From Margaritifera margaritifera (Eukaryota; Mollusca; Bivalvia; Unionida; Margaritiferidae), in contig JAQPZY010001626.1 in NCBI GenBank assembly GCA_029931535.1, positions 5,720,501 through 5,784,500 of the forward strand: a DNA stretch of 64,000 nt, written 5' to 3'. The notes beneath the pieces are model-generated. The model made no database searches. It was not told the origin of the DNA and worked only from the letters and a program-made list of their open reading frames with translations. Within the stretch, counting starts at the first letter, position 1, and every line of letters starts with the position of its first letter. Below are positions 22,731-34,281 of this stretch, piece by piece. A program made the position numbers and the translations under genes.

Positions 22731-24477
22731 AGCAGTGGCAGTGGTTATTATCGCAGGTTGGAGATGAACCTATCGGGCATTCGTCAGCGCATTCAGTGGC
22801 ATTATGGCACTCATGTACCGCGTGGCAATGACACTCAAGGAAGTGGCAGTATGCATCCTGTCCCTCGGGGCAATTAATCAGGCCGAAACAGTCCGAATCC
22901 TGCGTACACTTTTGGCTGAATACTACTACGACTGGAACGGGAAAAACAGAAATATAATTATTGGACCTTTACACATATTTCTCATTCACTCATTTAGTCA
23001 TTCGGTTGGAATAAGGCCTGGGGTTTAGGTCCTAAGGCTAGAGACTTTAAACGCTTCAATGCATCTACTGTGTGGTTTGATGAAGTTTCAGCTTCTATTT
23101 GCCTATTTTACACTCCCATAGACCTGTGTATTCGATTATGTATGTAGGTAGGTAGGAATAGGATTTACTCGCACATCAACTATATAGTACCAATTAAATA
23201 GAAATCATAACTAATATTGGTAGTTCATTTAATGATTGAGGGATCACTATTGCACACAGTGAATTAAATGAGGAAGACTAGACACAAGAAACTCAGTGCA
23301 AATACGTTGTAGTCGGGGATTTATCGCGGCAATGTTTTCTTACGACAAGAAACAAATGTCTGTGATACATTCTGATGTTGATGACTGCTGCCAACTTCTA
23401 AGCTCTCTTTGAATATCCCGTATTAATTTATGTTTCCTTACTATTACTTATAATCTACACCCTGACAGAGGACTAAAAAATAGTTTTGAAATAATACCAA
23501 GAACACGTCTCTTTTTTTCGTACACTGATGCATTGTAATTGCTAAAAGTATATTTGATTGTTTACCATGAGAAATTAAAGATTTCAGCGGTACGCCGCAT
23601 ATTAAAATGTACACAAATGCTATACATTAAAACAATGACCGAGATTACTCAATGGCCCCAAAAGATGAAACACCAAACAAGTTTATGAACAAGTATACAG
23701 GTAAAGAGAAGAAACATAGGAATGTATTTTCTGTTTCAATTTATTCCTAATGACGCAGGTGCGTAGTTTGCATTCTTGTTTTTTTTTTTTTTTTTTTTTT
23801 TTCCGACATTGTTAAAATGTCGAAATGTTTCAACAAATAAATCACCTTAATCTACTTTCGTTATCGAGAATGAGAAATAAGGCAGTGTTATATCGTTTTA
23901 AATGTCACTCAGGTTTTTAACATCCTCTCAAAGAAATTACATTGGAACATTTCATGGACACTGAAAACTAACATCAACTCACATACATATATACATACAT
24001 ACATACATACATACATACATACATACATACATACATACATACATACATACATACATACATACATGCATGCATGCATGCATGCATGCATGCATACATACAT
24101 ACATACATACATACATACATACATACATACATACATACATACATACATACATACATACATGTGTTAAATAGCTGTCTCAGGGAATGATAAAAAGTGGCCT
24201 CTTAAGTCAGGTAACTGCTTAATACAGGTTTATTTCTTTTCAGCTTAGTAGTTGTGACTTAAAAATAGATCTGTTTAATACAGGTGGTGTCTTAATACAG
24301 GTGACCTTTTAAAGCATGTTTGTCTGTATATACATACATAGACGAAAAGACGTGTATTACAAAATAAAAGACAAAGCAGAAAGAATAGGTCAATTAAATT
24401 CTAAACTGACGAATGATGAGCAAAATGTGGTTGGTATATGTATCGTTGTAATCATCATCTCCATCGTCGTCGTAGCA

Positions 24478-24509
<32 letters not shown>

Positions 24510-24689
24510 CACCCTGAAAAATTTCGAAAAGTCGAGAACATAAAGATATTTGAAGAATAATTGATGACAAACGTTCGATTCATACTGGATACATGTATAG
24601 AAATATGTTGAAAACATGTTACAGTACGGAGCTTTAAAGAATTAACGCCAGCTATGTTACCGTTTGCGTGTGTGTGTATGTGTGTGTGT

Positions 24690-24750
<61 letters not shown>

Positions 24751-24795
24751 GCCAAAGACTACGGCCAGCATAACAGCACAAAGTGTGGCTTTCAT
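22729..24795 (-). CDS. secreted protein with two six-cysteine modules (two exons)
   Basis: Exon 1 (24795-24753) starts at ATG and encodes a hydrophobic start, MKATLCAVMLAVVF. Exon 2 (22931-22729) follows a strong acceptor (TTTTTCCCGTTCCAG) and ends in TAG. The donor is non-canonical GCAAGT, the usual sequence of GC-AG introns, and the join is in phase: 43 + 203 bases give 81 codons plus stop. Four valines across the junction complete a signal peptide, with cleavage expected near FSQ. The mature part is about 60 residues with twelve cysteines in two modules, spaced C-x5-C-x5-C-x7-C-x4-C-x-C and C-x5-C-x3-C-x7-C-x4-C-x-C, ending HCHC. It is rich in His and acidic residues. I do not recognise the family; secreted defence, matrix, metal-binding or toxin-like peptides are all possible. 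A TATA box lies 78 bases upstream of the ATG. The 1821 bp intron holds poly-T, ACAT, ATT, GT and GA tracts. Confidence 0.72.
23780..23803. repeat. poly-T tract
   Basis: A run of about 24 T lies inside the intron of the cysteine-rich gene. On the gene's strand it is poly-A. Confidence 0.9.
23985..24161. repeat. ACAT tetranucleotide array with GCAT core
   Basis: About 40 tetranucleotides of ACAT run with a central block of GCAT (about 24064-24092). Met-Tyr-Val-Cys frames here are artefacts of the repeat. It lies in the intron of the cysteine-rich gene. Confidence 0.95.
24478..24511. repeat. ATT microsatellite
   Basis: About eleven ATT units, inside the same intron. Confidence 0.9.
24664..24747. 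repeat. compound GT and GA microsatellite at the intron donor
   Basis: A GT-rich tract runs into about 28 GA units, which end directly beside the GCAAGT donor. On the transcribed strand the intron therefore begins with a long CT tract. Confidence 0.9.
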
Positions 24796-24872
24796 CTTGT
24801 TTTCTTTGGTTCTAAGCGTCTAAAAATCTTGAGTTGACTATTTTGAACTGATGCATGTAATAACATGCTGCT

Positions 24873-24881
24873 TATTTTATA
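24873..24881 (-). promoter_or_regulatory. TATA box of the cysteine-rich gene
   Basis: TATAAAATA on the minus strand, 78 bases before the ATG at 24795. Transcription would start near 24850, leaving a 5' leader of about 55 bases. Confidence 0.6.
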
Positions 24882-25374
24882 CTCCACAGTCCGCACCAGA
24901 ACGTGCGTGCATTTTTTATCATAGATCCACAATCGTTAATCAAGCTATAGGATGCGGTTAAGAGTTCACTTCAGGACCTTATCACTCCTTAAAAACAACA
25001 TGTTTATTAACAAAACCATATAGCAAAACAATGGGACACAAAAGCAAGAAAGCAGCTGATAACAAATTTAAATCAGCCCTTACATGCAAATAAAACTTTC
25101 AAAAATCGGTTGAAAAGTATGCTGGGAGGACATTTATGTCTGTCGTATTCTTATATATCGCATTCTTATTGGCTAAATAAAAATATATATTTATACCACA
25201 TACATTAACAATAACATGACTTTTAAAGTGTGGTCAAAAGCAATTTCATATACAAATACTGTTGGTGTATCCAAGTGTGATCCGCCCATGGCGCATGAAT
25301 ACGCATATATAAACATGGTTTCAACATTGGTTATTGCTTCTATACTCTCTGGATCAGTGATGAATTTCCATTTA

Positions 25375-25435
<61 letters not shown>

Positions 25436-25818
25436 TGAGCTGGATGAAACCCTTGAACTTGAACGTACACCAAGTAACCTACAAGAACCTGGGTCGTCGT
25501 AATGGTATGCTTATACTTTTCATGGGATGTATCTACAGTGTTCACAATACCAATGATACAAAGTTGCAATAAGCCTGTCGAGACTGTACGGTAAATTTCT
25601 TGGTTAGGAGGAACACACATACTGTAATCTATTTAATGCTTTTGTTTTCTTTCTTTTAAACCTATATTAGGGTTCTAAAAACATTATTTATAAATATTAA
25701 TATGTCCAAAGGCAGCTCTCTCACTGTGTTGGTTGGTAAGGCAGCAGACTAATTGACCAACAGAGAAACATACGGATGGACAATTTTAAAAAAATCTTAT
25801 TCTAAGTCCCCACCCCAC

Positions 25819-25873
<55 letters not shown>

Positions 25874-25920
25874 GGTCTGTTGGTTGGTCTGTCTCAGCAT
25901 ATCAGTTTATCAGTTTTACC

Positions 25921-25987
<67 letters not shown>

Positions 25988-26667
25988 AACATCGTCGCAA
26001 GCTACGGAGGAATATTAGTGAAAAAAACGAGCGTAGCGGATTTTCGCCTGTCATGCGACGATGTCTCTGGACCTATGAATGATGGTAAAAGTTACAGATA
26101 AACGGAAAGGGGAAAGAGAGTGAGAGAGATCGAGGATAATAACAATCTTATGGTTGGTAGCAATGTTAATTAAAGTATAATAATGACTTAGATCAACTGT
26201 AAATAAATTTAAATGTTTGAATTACCGTTTGTTGGCTCGTCATTTAGATTAGTCTATATTCCACACTCGGTTCATCTCGACGGTGACTGAACGGCTGCAT
26301 ACATTATAGACAAAGGACTAACATACAATCCTTAAAATCCAAAAACACTGACAACCATAATATTTGTCATAGAGTGAGCAAAGACCCTGACAAGCTCACA
26401 ATGCGCATCCCCACGGGAAAAATTCAGCTTTGCAAAAGAAAAAGAGATCAATGTAAAAAGTTGTAATCGTACATTAGGCGTTTTGGATTTTTATAGCTGG
26501 GAAAAGTCCGCCCTTCTATACTCTATGACTTTACTATTTTTTATCTCGATCGTCACATATTAGTGCATACGCGGTGGGTTGACTAAATATAATTCTAAAC
26601 ATTAGCGTGAAACAATTTTACCAACATTGTCCAGAATCCTCATATGTGAGGTCCTCCTTAAAAAAAA
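24882..26667. other. no gene; long GA and CT tracts
   Basis: A GA tract (about 25377-25433) and two CT tracts (25821-25870 and 25924-25985) stand in AT-rich sequence. No gene was recognised. Confidence 0.5.
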
Positions 26668-26936
26668 TTTACGCAGAAAGAAAATTGACAGCTTTGATAG
26701 TAAACTCTAGAGTGTGCTACAAATGATTGCACCGCCACCGCGTCAAGGTCCCTCGTGACATTTTTACGCAGTAAAAAAATTGACAGTTTTGGTAGTAAAC
26801 TCCCGAGCCTGCTAAAACATTTTGTCCCGCCGCCGCGACAATGTCCCCCATGACATTTCTACGAGGTGAAAAAATTGATAGCTTTGGTAGTAACCCACGC
26901 AGCGTCATCGGCGTAAATACCTGCTGGCGCGCACAC
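26668..26936. repeat. ~95 bp direct repeats upstream of the Rep-like pseudogene
   Basis: Units begin at about 26668, 26763 and 26858 with TTTACGCAG or TTCTACGAGG, then AAAATTGACAGCTTTGGTAGTAA, then a GC-rich half with CCGCC(A/G)CCGCG and (A/T)CATGACA. The third unit is partial. GC content rises sharply over the flanks. The position upstream of a possible replication-initiator gene makes origin-like direct repeats conceivable; this is inference. Confidence 0.6.
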
Positions 26937-27182
26937 GCCAAAAATTAGCCCAGCGCAGCGGTAGTAGAAAGTTCTGTGTCGCTGCGCGATTCCAGTGCCC
27001 CAGTTATAAGAGCGCAAAAAATGACGAAGCTACCCTGATTTGAGGCTACCATATTTTATTCGCGCCTACTATAAAGTGTTTGCGACAAACTAGTATTTGT
27101 ACACGTGTTATAAAATCAAAACACAACATGTGGTTCAAATGCTTGCAGGATGCTCGAATTCCAAGATATTTTGTATCTCGAC

Positions 27183-27300
27183 ATGGAAAAAAACAAACCG
27201 AAAAGACATGGGGAAAAAACCAAACCCAAAAGATATGGAAAAAAACAAACCCCAAAGACATAGATAAATCAAACCCAAAGACCACGAAACAAACAACAAA
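27183..27300. repeat. ~26 bp A-rich tandem repeat
   Basis: About four units resemble ACATGGAAAAAAACAAACC. In one plus-strand frame they encode a lysine-rich stretch (KKTNPKDIDKSNPKTTK) that may be the start of the adjacent broken gene. Confidence 0.5.
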
Positions 27301-27365
27301 CAAACAATTGGAGAAATATTGTAGCCGATATAGAAAATAGAAAACAAAGTAGCTCCAAAATACGA

Positions 27366-28558
27366 GGTAACCATAGAAACGCGTCGCAAGATGTTAGTAT
27401 CTCGACAGTGTATGCCCCCTTCCACCAAATGGGTATTCGTGTGCAAACAGCAGTATCACTACACATACTCCAAGAAAACGCATACGAAAGCAATCTAGTA
27501 CCAGACATCTCCACCGTCGACTATCTACAAGGACAAAAATGTCGAACAAATTTGCAGCCAATCTCCGGTCTTTCGATGTTTGTATACGATATACGTGTTG
27601 GGACACCTTCGCTGCAAAGATATTGTATATAACAAAGGAAGCGTACTTTGCACAACCGGGAATGGTGGGTCTACCAAAGCAATTGTTGCCGATATCCTGG
27701 GAGCGGTGCAGAAAACCATTGCGGCAAACCAACATGGTACCAAAGGTGACCACCCAAATGTTTATATTTTGCATACAGTTGGTCTTGGTAGCATTGGTGG
27801 AATAGTACGATCGACAATAATACAAATTGAATCCGATACAAACAAACGCGCTTGGGCCGCAGAGGAATCGCAAAATAACTCCAATGCGAGTATTCCTGCC
27901 ACCGCTGTGTTTGTAGCAAAACTAGATATATCCGAAATACCTATGGAAGAACTACAGACGTGTTTGGCTGATTTCGAACCACGACTACTCGCCCACTGAT
28001 ATGGACTCTACTCCATCGACTACACACGCGACTTTTCCGGTGTTCTCGATCGACCGTGTCTTGTACAATATCTACCCCACCGAGGATTTCAGATGCATGG
28101 GGAAGACACTCCTGTATATGATGCAGAAGTCACAATTTTGGACATTACAAATAGCGTTGGGGAACACTCTCTTTCGTATCTAAGACAGACCAACGAAGGA
28201 TACACCGTACTGTCCAAACTTGCTTGCACCTGCGACAAACGTTTTGCACCCGGATGTACAAACAAGAGGATGTACACGTATCGAAGTATCACTGTATGCG
28301 TGTCGATAAGGTGTCGAACTCGATTCGAAAACTGCAGAAATCGCTGTGGAGGAAGTATTGCAATTGGTTTCGCCCCATGAACAAAAACTGTTTGTTGTAC
28401 AACCACCATCGCGACAGTGGACACATCTCGCCAGCGCGTTGAATTTTTGCATGGTGCTAGCCGATCGGCCACAAGACACAATCTACATGGCCTGGTACGC
28501 ACATGCAAAAAATCTGCCGCGTATCTGGGGTACAAATACGACCTACAAAAACAAATAA
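27366..28558 (+). pseudogene. broken gene of a tentatively replication-initiator-like family
   Basis: Coding texture runs through three frames. 27366 to about 27600 contains VYAPFHQMGIRVQTAVSLHI. About 27580-28264 contains NKGSVLCTTGNGGSTKAI, HPNVYILHTVGLGSIGG, then YGLYSIDYTRDFSGVLDR and VGEHSLSYLRQTNEGYT. 28265-28558 contains RGCTRIEVSLYAC and a C-terminus with MAWYAHAKNLPRIWG. Breaks are a frameshift near 27600, TGA at 27997, a frameshift near 28265 and TAA near 28307. The motif set (a DYTRDFSG acidic box, a glycine-rich CT strand, a GCTRIEVS strand) recalls uncharacterised proteins I have seen in cnidarians and other invertebrates. It is faintly like rolling-circle initiators of the Rep_trans type, but I see no HUH motif. 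Base composition is richer in G+C and CpG than the neighbourhood, suggesting separate origin. It abuts a retrotransposon relic. Confidence 0.5.
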
Positions 28559-28562
28559 CAAA

Positions 28563-28962
28563 GATGTCTGTAGCGAAAGCATCTTTGACAAAACAAGAGA
28601 TAAAGAATATTTTAATTCCATATTTAGTTGGAAAGGAAAATTTTGATAATAGTGCTTTGGATTTAATTCATAAGTTTGTGTCTGGTTTGATAGTACATTA
28701 AGAGAATTAGAGTAAAAAAAATCCAGATGGAATTAGAATTAAGAAAGTTTCCGCTTCAGAAAGAGGAAAGGGAAATAGAAATGCAGATGTAGAGAGAGAG
28801 AGAGTAGAAGCGGAGAGAAAGAGAGAAAGAGGAGAGGGAAATCCAGAGGCATATGGAAAGAGAGAAAGAGGAGAGGAAGAGATAGAGAAAGAGGATAGGG
28901 AAATTAAGGAAAGGGGAACGCAGATGCAGATATAGAGAAAGAAATATGAAAGGGAAATGCAG

Positions 28963-29013
<51 letters not shown>

Positions 29014-32000
29014 TAGATAGAGAGAGAGAGAGATGCAAAGAGAAAAAATGGAAATGCAACATAATTTTAAAGAATTAGAACTGGCAAGCGGAGCACTCCC
29101 CCCTCCCCCCCCTTTTAGACACAACTTGAGGTTTTGATGTTGCCAGATACATTAGGTTAGTATCCCCTTTTCAGGACAAAGAAGTAGATAAATACTTTCT
29201 TCACTTTGAGAAAATTGCTAAAAACTTTGAAATGGCAAGAGAGCATTGGACTTTGTTATTGCAAACTGTACTTATTTGCAAAGCTCGTGAAGTCTACACT
29301 TTACTGTCGGTACAACGAAGTATTGATTATGATATTGTTAATTAGTACATCTTGAAGGTTTATGAGCTGATACCTAAAGCATATCGACAGAGGTTTAGGA
29401 ACAGTAGAAAAGAAACTGGACAAACTGATGTCGAATTTGCAAGGAAAAAAGAACAACTATTTGAAAGGTGGTGCTCAGCGAAGAAGGTCGATCAAGATTA
29501 CGATAACCTCAGACAGCTAGTATTATTTGAAGAGTTCAAGAAGTGCATCCATAGTGATGTTAAGATCTATTTTGACGAGCAAAAAGTGGAAACTTTGGAT
29601 AATGCTCATCGCATTCATTTGTAAATAAGTCTACCTGTAAACAGTATACTGGTAAAAAATCATCTCAGTCTCAGTACTTCTAAATTTCAAAACAGCAAAA
29701 CTACTAGAAATGAAACATCCGATAACACTGATAAGAAATCCTTATCTCTTCCTGCGTGCACGTATTGTAAAACGAAAGCATACGTCATTTCTGATTGCTT
29801 CAGGTTGGAAAATAAGCAGCATAATAAAGACAGAGCTATTCCAAATGATCTTATTGCAGAGAGGTCAGGGTCATGGTCTTGTATTGAAAGCAATACAATT
29901 GTTGGGTCGAACAAATTCCAGTCTGACTATATTTTGGAGACTTATGAACCATTCATGTCAGAAGATTCTATATCACTTATTGGTGATTCTGCCAAACCTA
30001 TCCCTATTAAAATATTAAGGATCACCCTGGAAAGATTTCATCAAATTTGAAGAATATGATTCGGTCATATTTTTTATACAGAAAAGTATTGGGATGAGGG
30101 TGTTCATTTGTTTTTGTTTGCTGTTAGGGAGTCAGTTCAAGAATCACTGGGTTTCAGTCCTTTTGAACTGGTTTTTGGACATATTGTCGGTGGACCATTG
30201 AAGTTATTAAAACAGAAACTTCTTTAAAATGAAGATCCAAAGATTAATCTTCGTGACTAAGTTGTCAAAGGCTTGCGAGGTAGCAAGAACTAATTTCCAT
30301 ACTTCTCAGTCAAAAATGAAATTAAGGTATGACATTAATACACAGAAACGGAGTTTTCAGTCTGGTGATAAAGTACTGGCTCTCTTTCCCATACCTTAGA
30401 ATCCCCTTCGGGATATACTTTGTGGTCCCTATACAGTTAAAAAGAAAGTAAATGACTTAAATTAAATCATTAATACTCCTGGGAGGCGGAAACAGAAACA
30501 ACTTTGTCATATAGATATGTTACAGTAATAATTTGACAGAGATAGACCAGTTAATTATTTAATCACTTTAGTTGTACATGTCCCACACAGTGAGAATTTC
30601 AACGATGGAATACATTCTGACTGTAGTGAATCTGGTTCATCCAAACTTCGGAAGTCAGAAATTTTAAGCAATCTGGTTCAGAAATTGTCACATCTACAAC
30701 AAAAGAAAAAGAGTGAACTGAAACATGAGTATGAGCACTTGTTTCCTGATGTTCCTACACGAACAAATACAATCTATCATGACATTGACATTGTCGATTC
30801 TACACCTTTGAAACAGCATCATTATAGGATGAATGCTCTCAAACAGGAATATTTGAGAAAAGAAATTTAATATTTACTGGAGAATGATTTTATAGAACCA
30901 AGTAAAAGTAACTGGAGTTCACCATGTATTCTTGTGCCTAAACGAGATAATACACTCCGCATGTGTACTGACTATAGAAAAGTCAACAGTGTCACTAAAA
31001 CAGATTCATTTCCAATGCTAAGAATAGATGATTGCATTGATAAAATGCGACATATGTCACCAAGTTTTACCTTTTAAAAGGATTCTGGCAAATTCGACTC
31101 ATAGAAAGAGCAATATAAATTTCAGTATTTGTAACTCCAGATTGGCTTGATCAATATAAAGTGATGCCTTTCGGTATTAAAAATTCTCCTGCAACATTCC
31201 AGCGTCTTATGAACATGATAGCATCTGGTCTAGAGAACTGTAACGCGTACATCGATGACGTCATCCTCTACAGCGACACTTTGGAAATCACTTGGAAACC
31301 ATTTCGGAAATTCTTCGATCGACTCAGTGATGCAAATCTGACGATTAAATTTAAGCAAAAGTGAGTTTTGCCATGCTTCTGTCACATTTTTAGGACATAT
31401 AGTGGGACGAGGTCAAGTTAAAACTGTGCAAGCTAATGTCACGGCTCTCTGAATTTCCTCTACCTGTTTGTAAAAAAGCAACTGATGCGATTTTTAGGTA
31501 TGGCTGGATATTATCAGAAATTTTGTTCACATTTGTCCATAATTGCCGAACCTTTGACAAATTTGTTGAGTAAGAAATTCTTGAGTAAGAAATCCAAGTT
31601 TCATTGGTCTGACCAGTGTCGGGAATCTTTTGATAAATTAATCACCAGGTCATGTAGGCATGTGTATTTATATACCGATTTTGGTAAAATAATTTGTTCA
31701 TATACTAGAATTTCTGTTCTAAAAATTCAGTCTGTAAGGAATCTATTTTAGTTGTGTTGTTGAAATCATATATAATTTGAGAGGAATTATTTATTTAGAA
31801 CATTCATTGGGAATATAAAAGTACTCATTCACTTTTGGATTAATACATGATTAAGTGATTTATGTGAATTCATTCAAACACATTCTGGATTACATTTTTG
31901 TGGTACATCAGGACATTCAAGGCTATTGGAATTCATTCGGAACATGCTACTTTTGAACTTGTGATAAGGACATTTGGGATTATTTGGAATTTAACTCACA

Positions 32001-32121
32001 AATTGTAAGTGTCTTTTGGATTTTCGCTTTAATTGTCTGTAAATAAATTGCTTGTTGAATTTACTTACATTGATGGTTTCACTTTCTTTCTGTTACATAT
32101 TTTTAAGACCTTTAGCCGTAA
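28563..32121 (+). mobile_element. old, deleted Gmr1-like retrotransposon relic
   Basis: Homology to copy 1 begins abruptly at gag residue ~32 (ASLTKQEIK) and runs to an LTR ending GTAACA at 32121. Many stops and frameshifts interrupt it. A long GA expansion sits in the gag coiled coil (about 28970-29030). The zinc knuckle has lost its histidine (CKTKAYVISDC, near 29770). About 1.25 kb is deleted at 30020, joining the protease (KILR) to the end of the integrase core (LERFHQ), so the protease active site and most of integrase are gone. RT motifs remain (YIDDVILY near 31250). RNase H is cut near 31650. There is no 5' LTR; the 5' side is the Rep-like pseudogene. It belongs to the same family as copies 1 and 2 but is much older. 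Confidence 0.88.
31746..32121 (+). repeat. partial diverged 3' LTR of the relic
   Basis: Resembles the second half of the LTRs of copies 1 and 2 (GAGAGGAATTATTT, ATTCATTGG, AATAAATTGCTTGTTGA, TTTCTGTTACAT), ending GTAACA. The U3 start, including the heat-shock-like array and TATA box, is not recognisable. Confidence 0.75.
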
Positions 32122-32539
32122 CAGAAGACATACAAAGTTACAGGCAGAAAAAAAGTTAGCCATGGGTTGTTGAAATTTTTTGAACATAAATAGAGAGTTT
32201 ATCATAGCTGGACTCCCTGCGAAAAAAGTATAAATTAACAATCCGATTGATAACATATATTGTAATCTATCCACTTAATCATATATAACATATTTGCAGC
32301 AAATTGGAGGATGCCTGCAATGATATTAAAGACAGTATTAATGTTGAGTGTCTGAAACAGAACTCAAACGTTTGCATCACTTATAGTAAAACTTTTACAT
32401 TTTACAACCTTCATTGCTAAATTGTTAGGAATCAATAATCAAAGATCCATACAAACCACAACAATATCAAATACTGTTTGCGGATTTCTAAAACTAAAAT
32501 GTCTACATATACTTTGTCCAAATCAATAGCACAAAAATA
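32122..32539. other. 3' flank of the receptor-like gene, nothing else seen
   Basis: AT-rich sequence. It should contain the 3' untranslated region of the gene read from the minus strand, but I saw no clear AATAAA close to the stop codon. Confidence 0.4.
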
Positions 32540-34187
32540 TTAGTTTAACTCACTGTATTCTTCTTGATTACAGTCTTTACCTGGCGAAATGTTTTCATAA
32601 TGACTTTGTTTCTTACAAAGTGAACGATCATTACAGTTATGCACAATACACATACTGAACATGACTAAAATAATGATAGGAGAAACTGATACGTTTTCGT
32701 GGCATGCTTGTAACATATGTTTTCCATGTAAAGTAAACGGAAGAGATAACTTTAAAAGGACCAAGCGAGTTTGATTTGCAAAGTCGCTTGCTGTTTAGTT
32801 CTCATTATGTAGAAAAGAACAACAGAAGAACAGATGTAACACTAAGTCAGTAACGCTGTGTTGCATCGCATGCGTTTTTATCACACCATATCCATTTTTT
32901 CTTAGGCATTAAATGTAATCGGTGTGTTGGTTTGTAATTACGAGCGTTAGTCATCATGTCATACCTCATACCATTATATGCATTGGTTTTTAAGTTTGGG
33001 TGTTGGTTTGTAAAAGTATGTGTTAGTCATCATACCATATCCCATACTCTGCTATGCATTGGTTTTTATATATCCCCATAGTGTCCCATCGGTGTTAAAT
33101 TTTCTTATGTTCCTATAGCATATCGACCCCTCCAGCATTCTCTTTCCACTCATAGTGTCCCAAAACGTAGGCACCCAAAGTGTCCCATCCATCTGAAATA
33201 TACGTACACCCCCATTCTATATCGACTTCCCCAACATTCCCTCATAGTCTCCCTCAACAAGTTGACTGCATATGATCTCAAAACGTAGATCCCCGTAATT
33301 GCCTTACATCCCCATAGTGTCCCATTCATGTTATTTCCCATACCTTATCATACCGTCACTTATAACTACTCACGACATCATCTCGATTCTATTGCTATAA
33401 ATATAGGCAATAATTTGAGAACAATGTTTAGTATTCTAAAGTAATGCTAAAAGTATTTCTTTCTAATATTAAACGCATAATTTTTCTTATAGAAGATGAG
33501 AAGCATGTTTTAAAACCGCAATAAAACGGCCATACTGTTTACGATAGCAAGTAAATTGGGCATAAAGAGATTATGAACATAATACAAGTCTTAAGAACTC
33601 ACTTAATAATAATCTGCACATCAGAGAATTAGTCATATTACTTGGTTACCTTCAAAGTAGTTCGTTAACGTGCATTCTGCCGCCACTGGATCCACTATTG
33701 ATTTTGTGAGACTCATCAAAGCTTCAAAAACGATACTGGTGTACCCAACATCTCGATCTTTATTTTTTTCGGTGATTTGGTATTTCTCTAAGAAGTGTCT
33801 GAAAAGACCTTAAAAAGCATAATTAAGGTAAAACTTATCTAAAGCTATTAAAAGGTCTGGATGAAAATAAAAGAAACATTCAAATTGTGTCAGTGTATGC
33901 GAGCTATTTATTAAAGGAAATATGCTGCATTGTAAATAATGCAATAGAGTTTGCATACATTTACTTTAACAATAAGAATGTTGTGTTGGGATTTTACATA
34001 TAATTCTCAGTCAAGTTGAGGACCACTTATCAGCACTTCAGCTAATAGGAAATGAGTTTCTCAAGTCAAAACATAAATCATGTATCACCTTGCAACAATT
34101 CAGCCGACGGTAATTAATCTTTCTACCAACCATAAATACAGAAATAAAATTTTCATCAGATACAGTTGTCTAAGGAATAGTTTCCCG

Positions 34188-34281
<94 letters not shown>

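Noticed and set aside
23909..24160. Frame of repeated Met-Tyr-Val-Cys
   Set aside because: It is the ACAT tetranucleotide array read in frame.
25753..26101. Plus-strand frames around two CT tracts
   Set aside because: Mostly Leu-Ser repeats, without support outside the tracts.
27046..27873. Several overlapping minus-strand frames opposite the Rep-like pseudogene
   Set aside because: They are antisense shadows; only the plus strand shows conserved-looking blocks.
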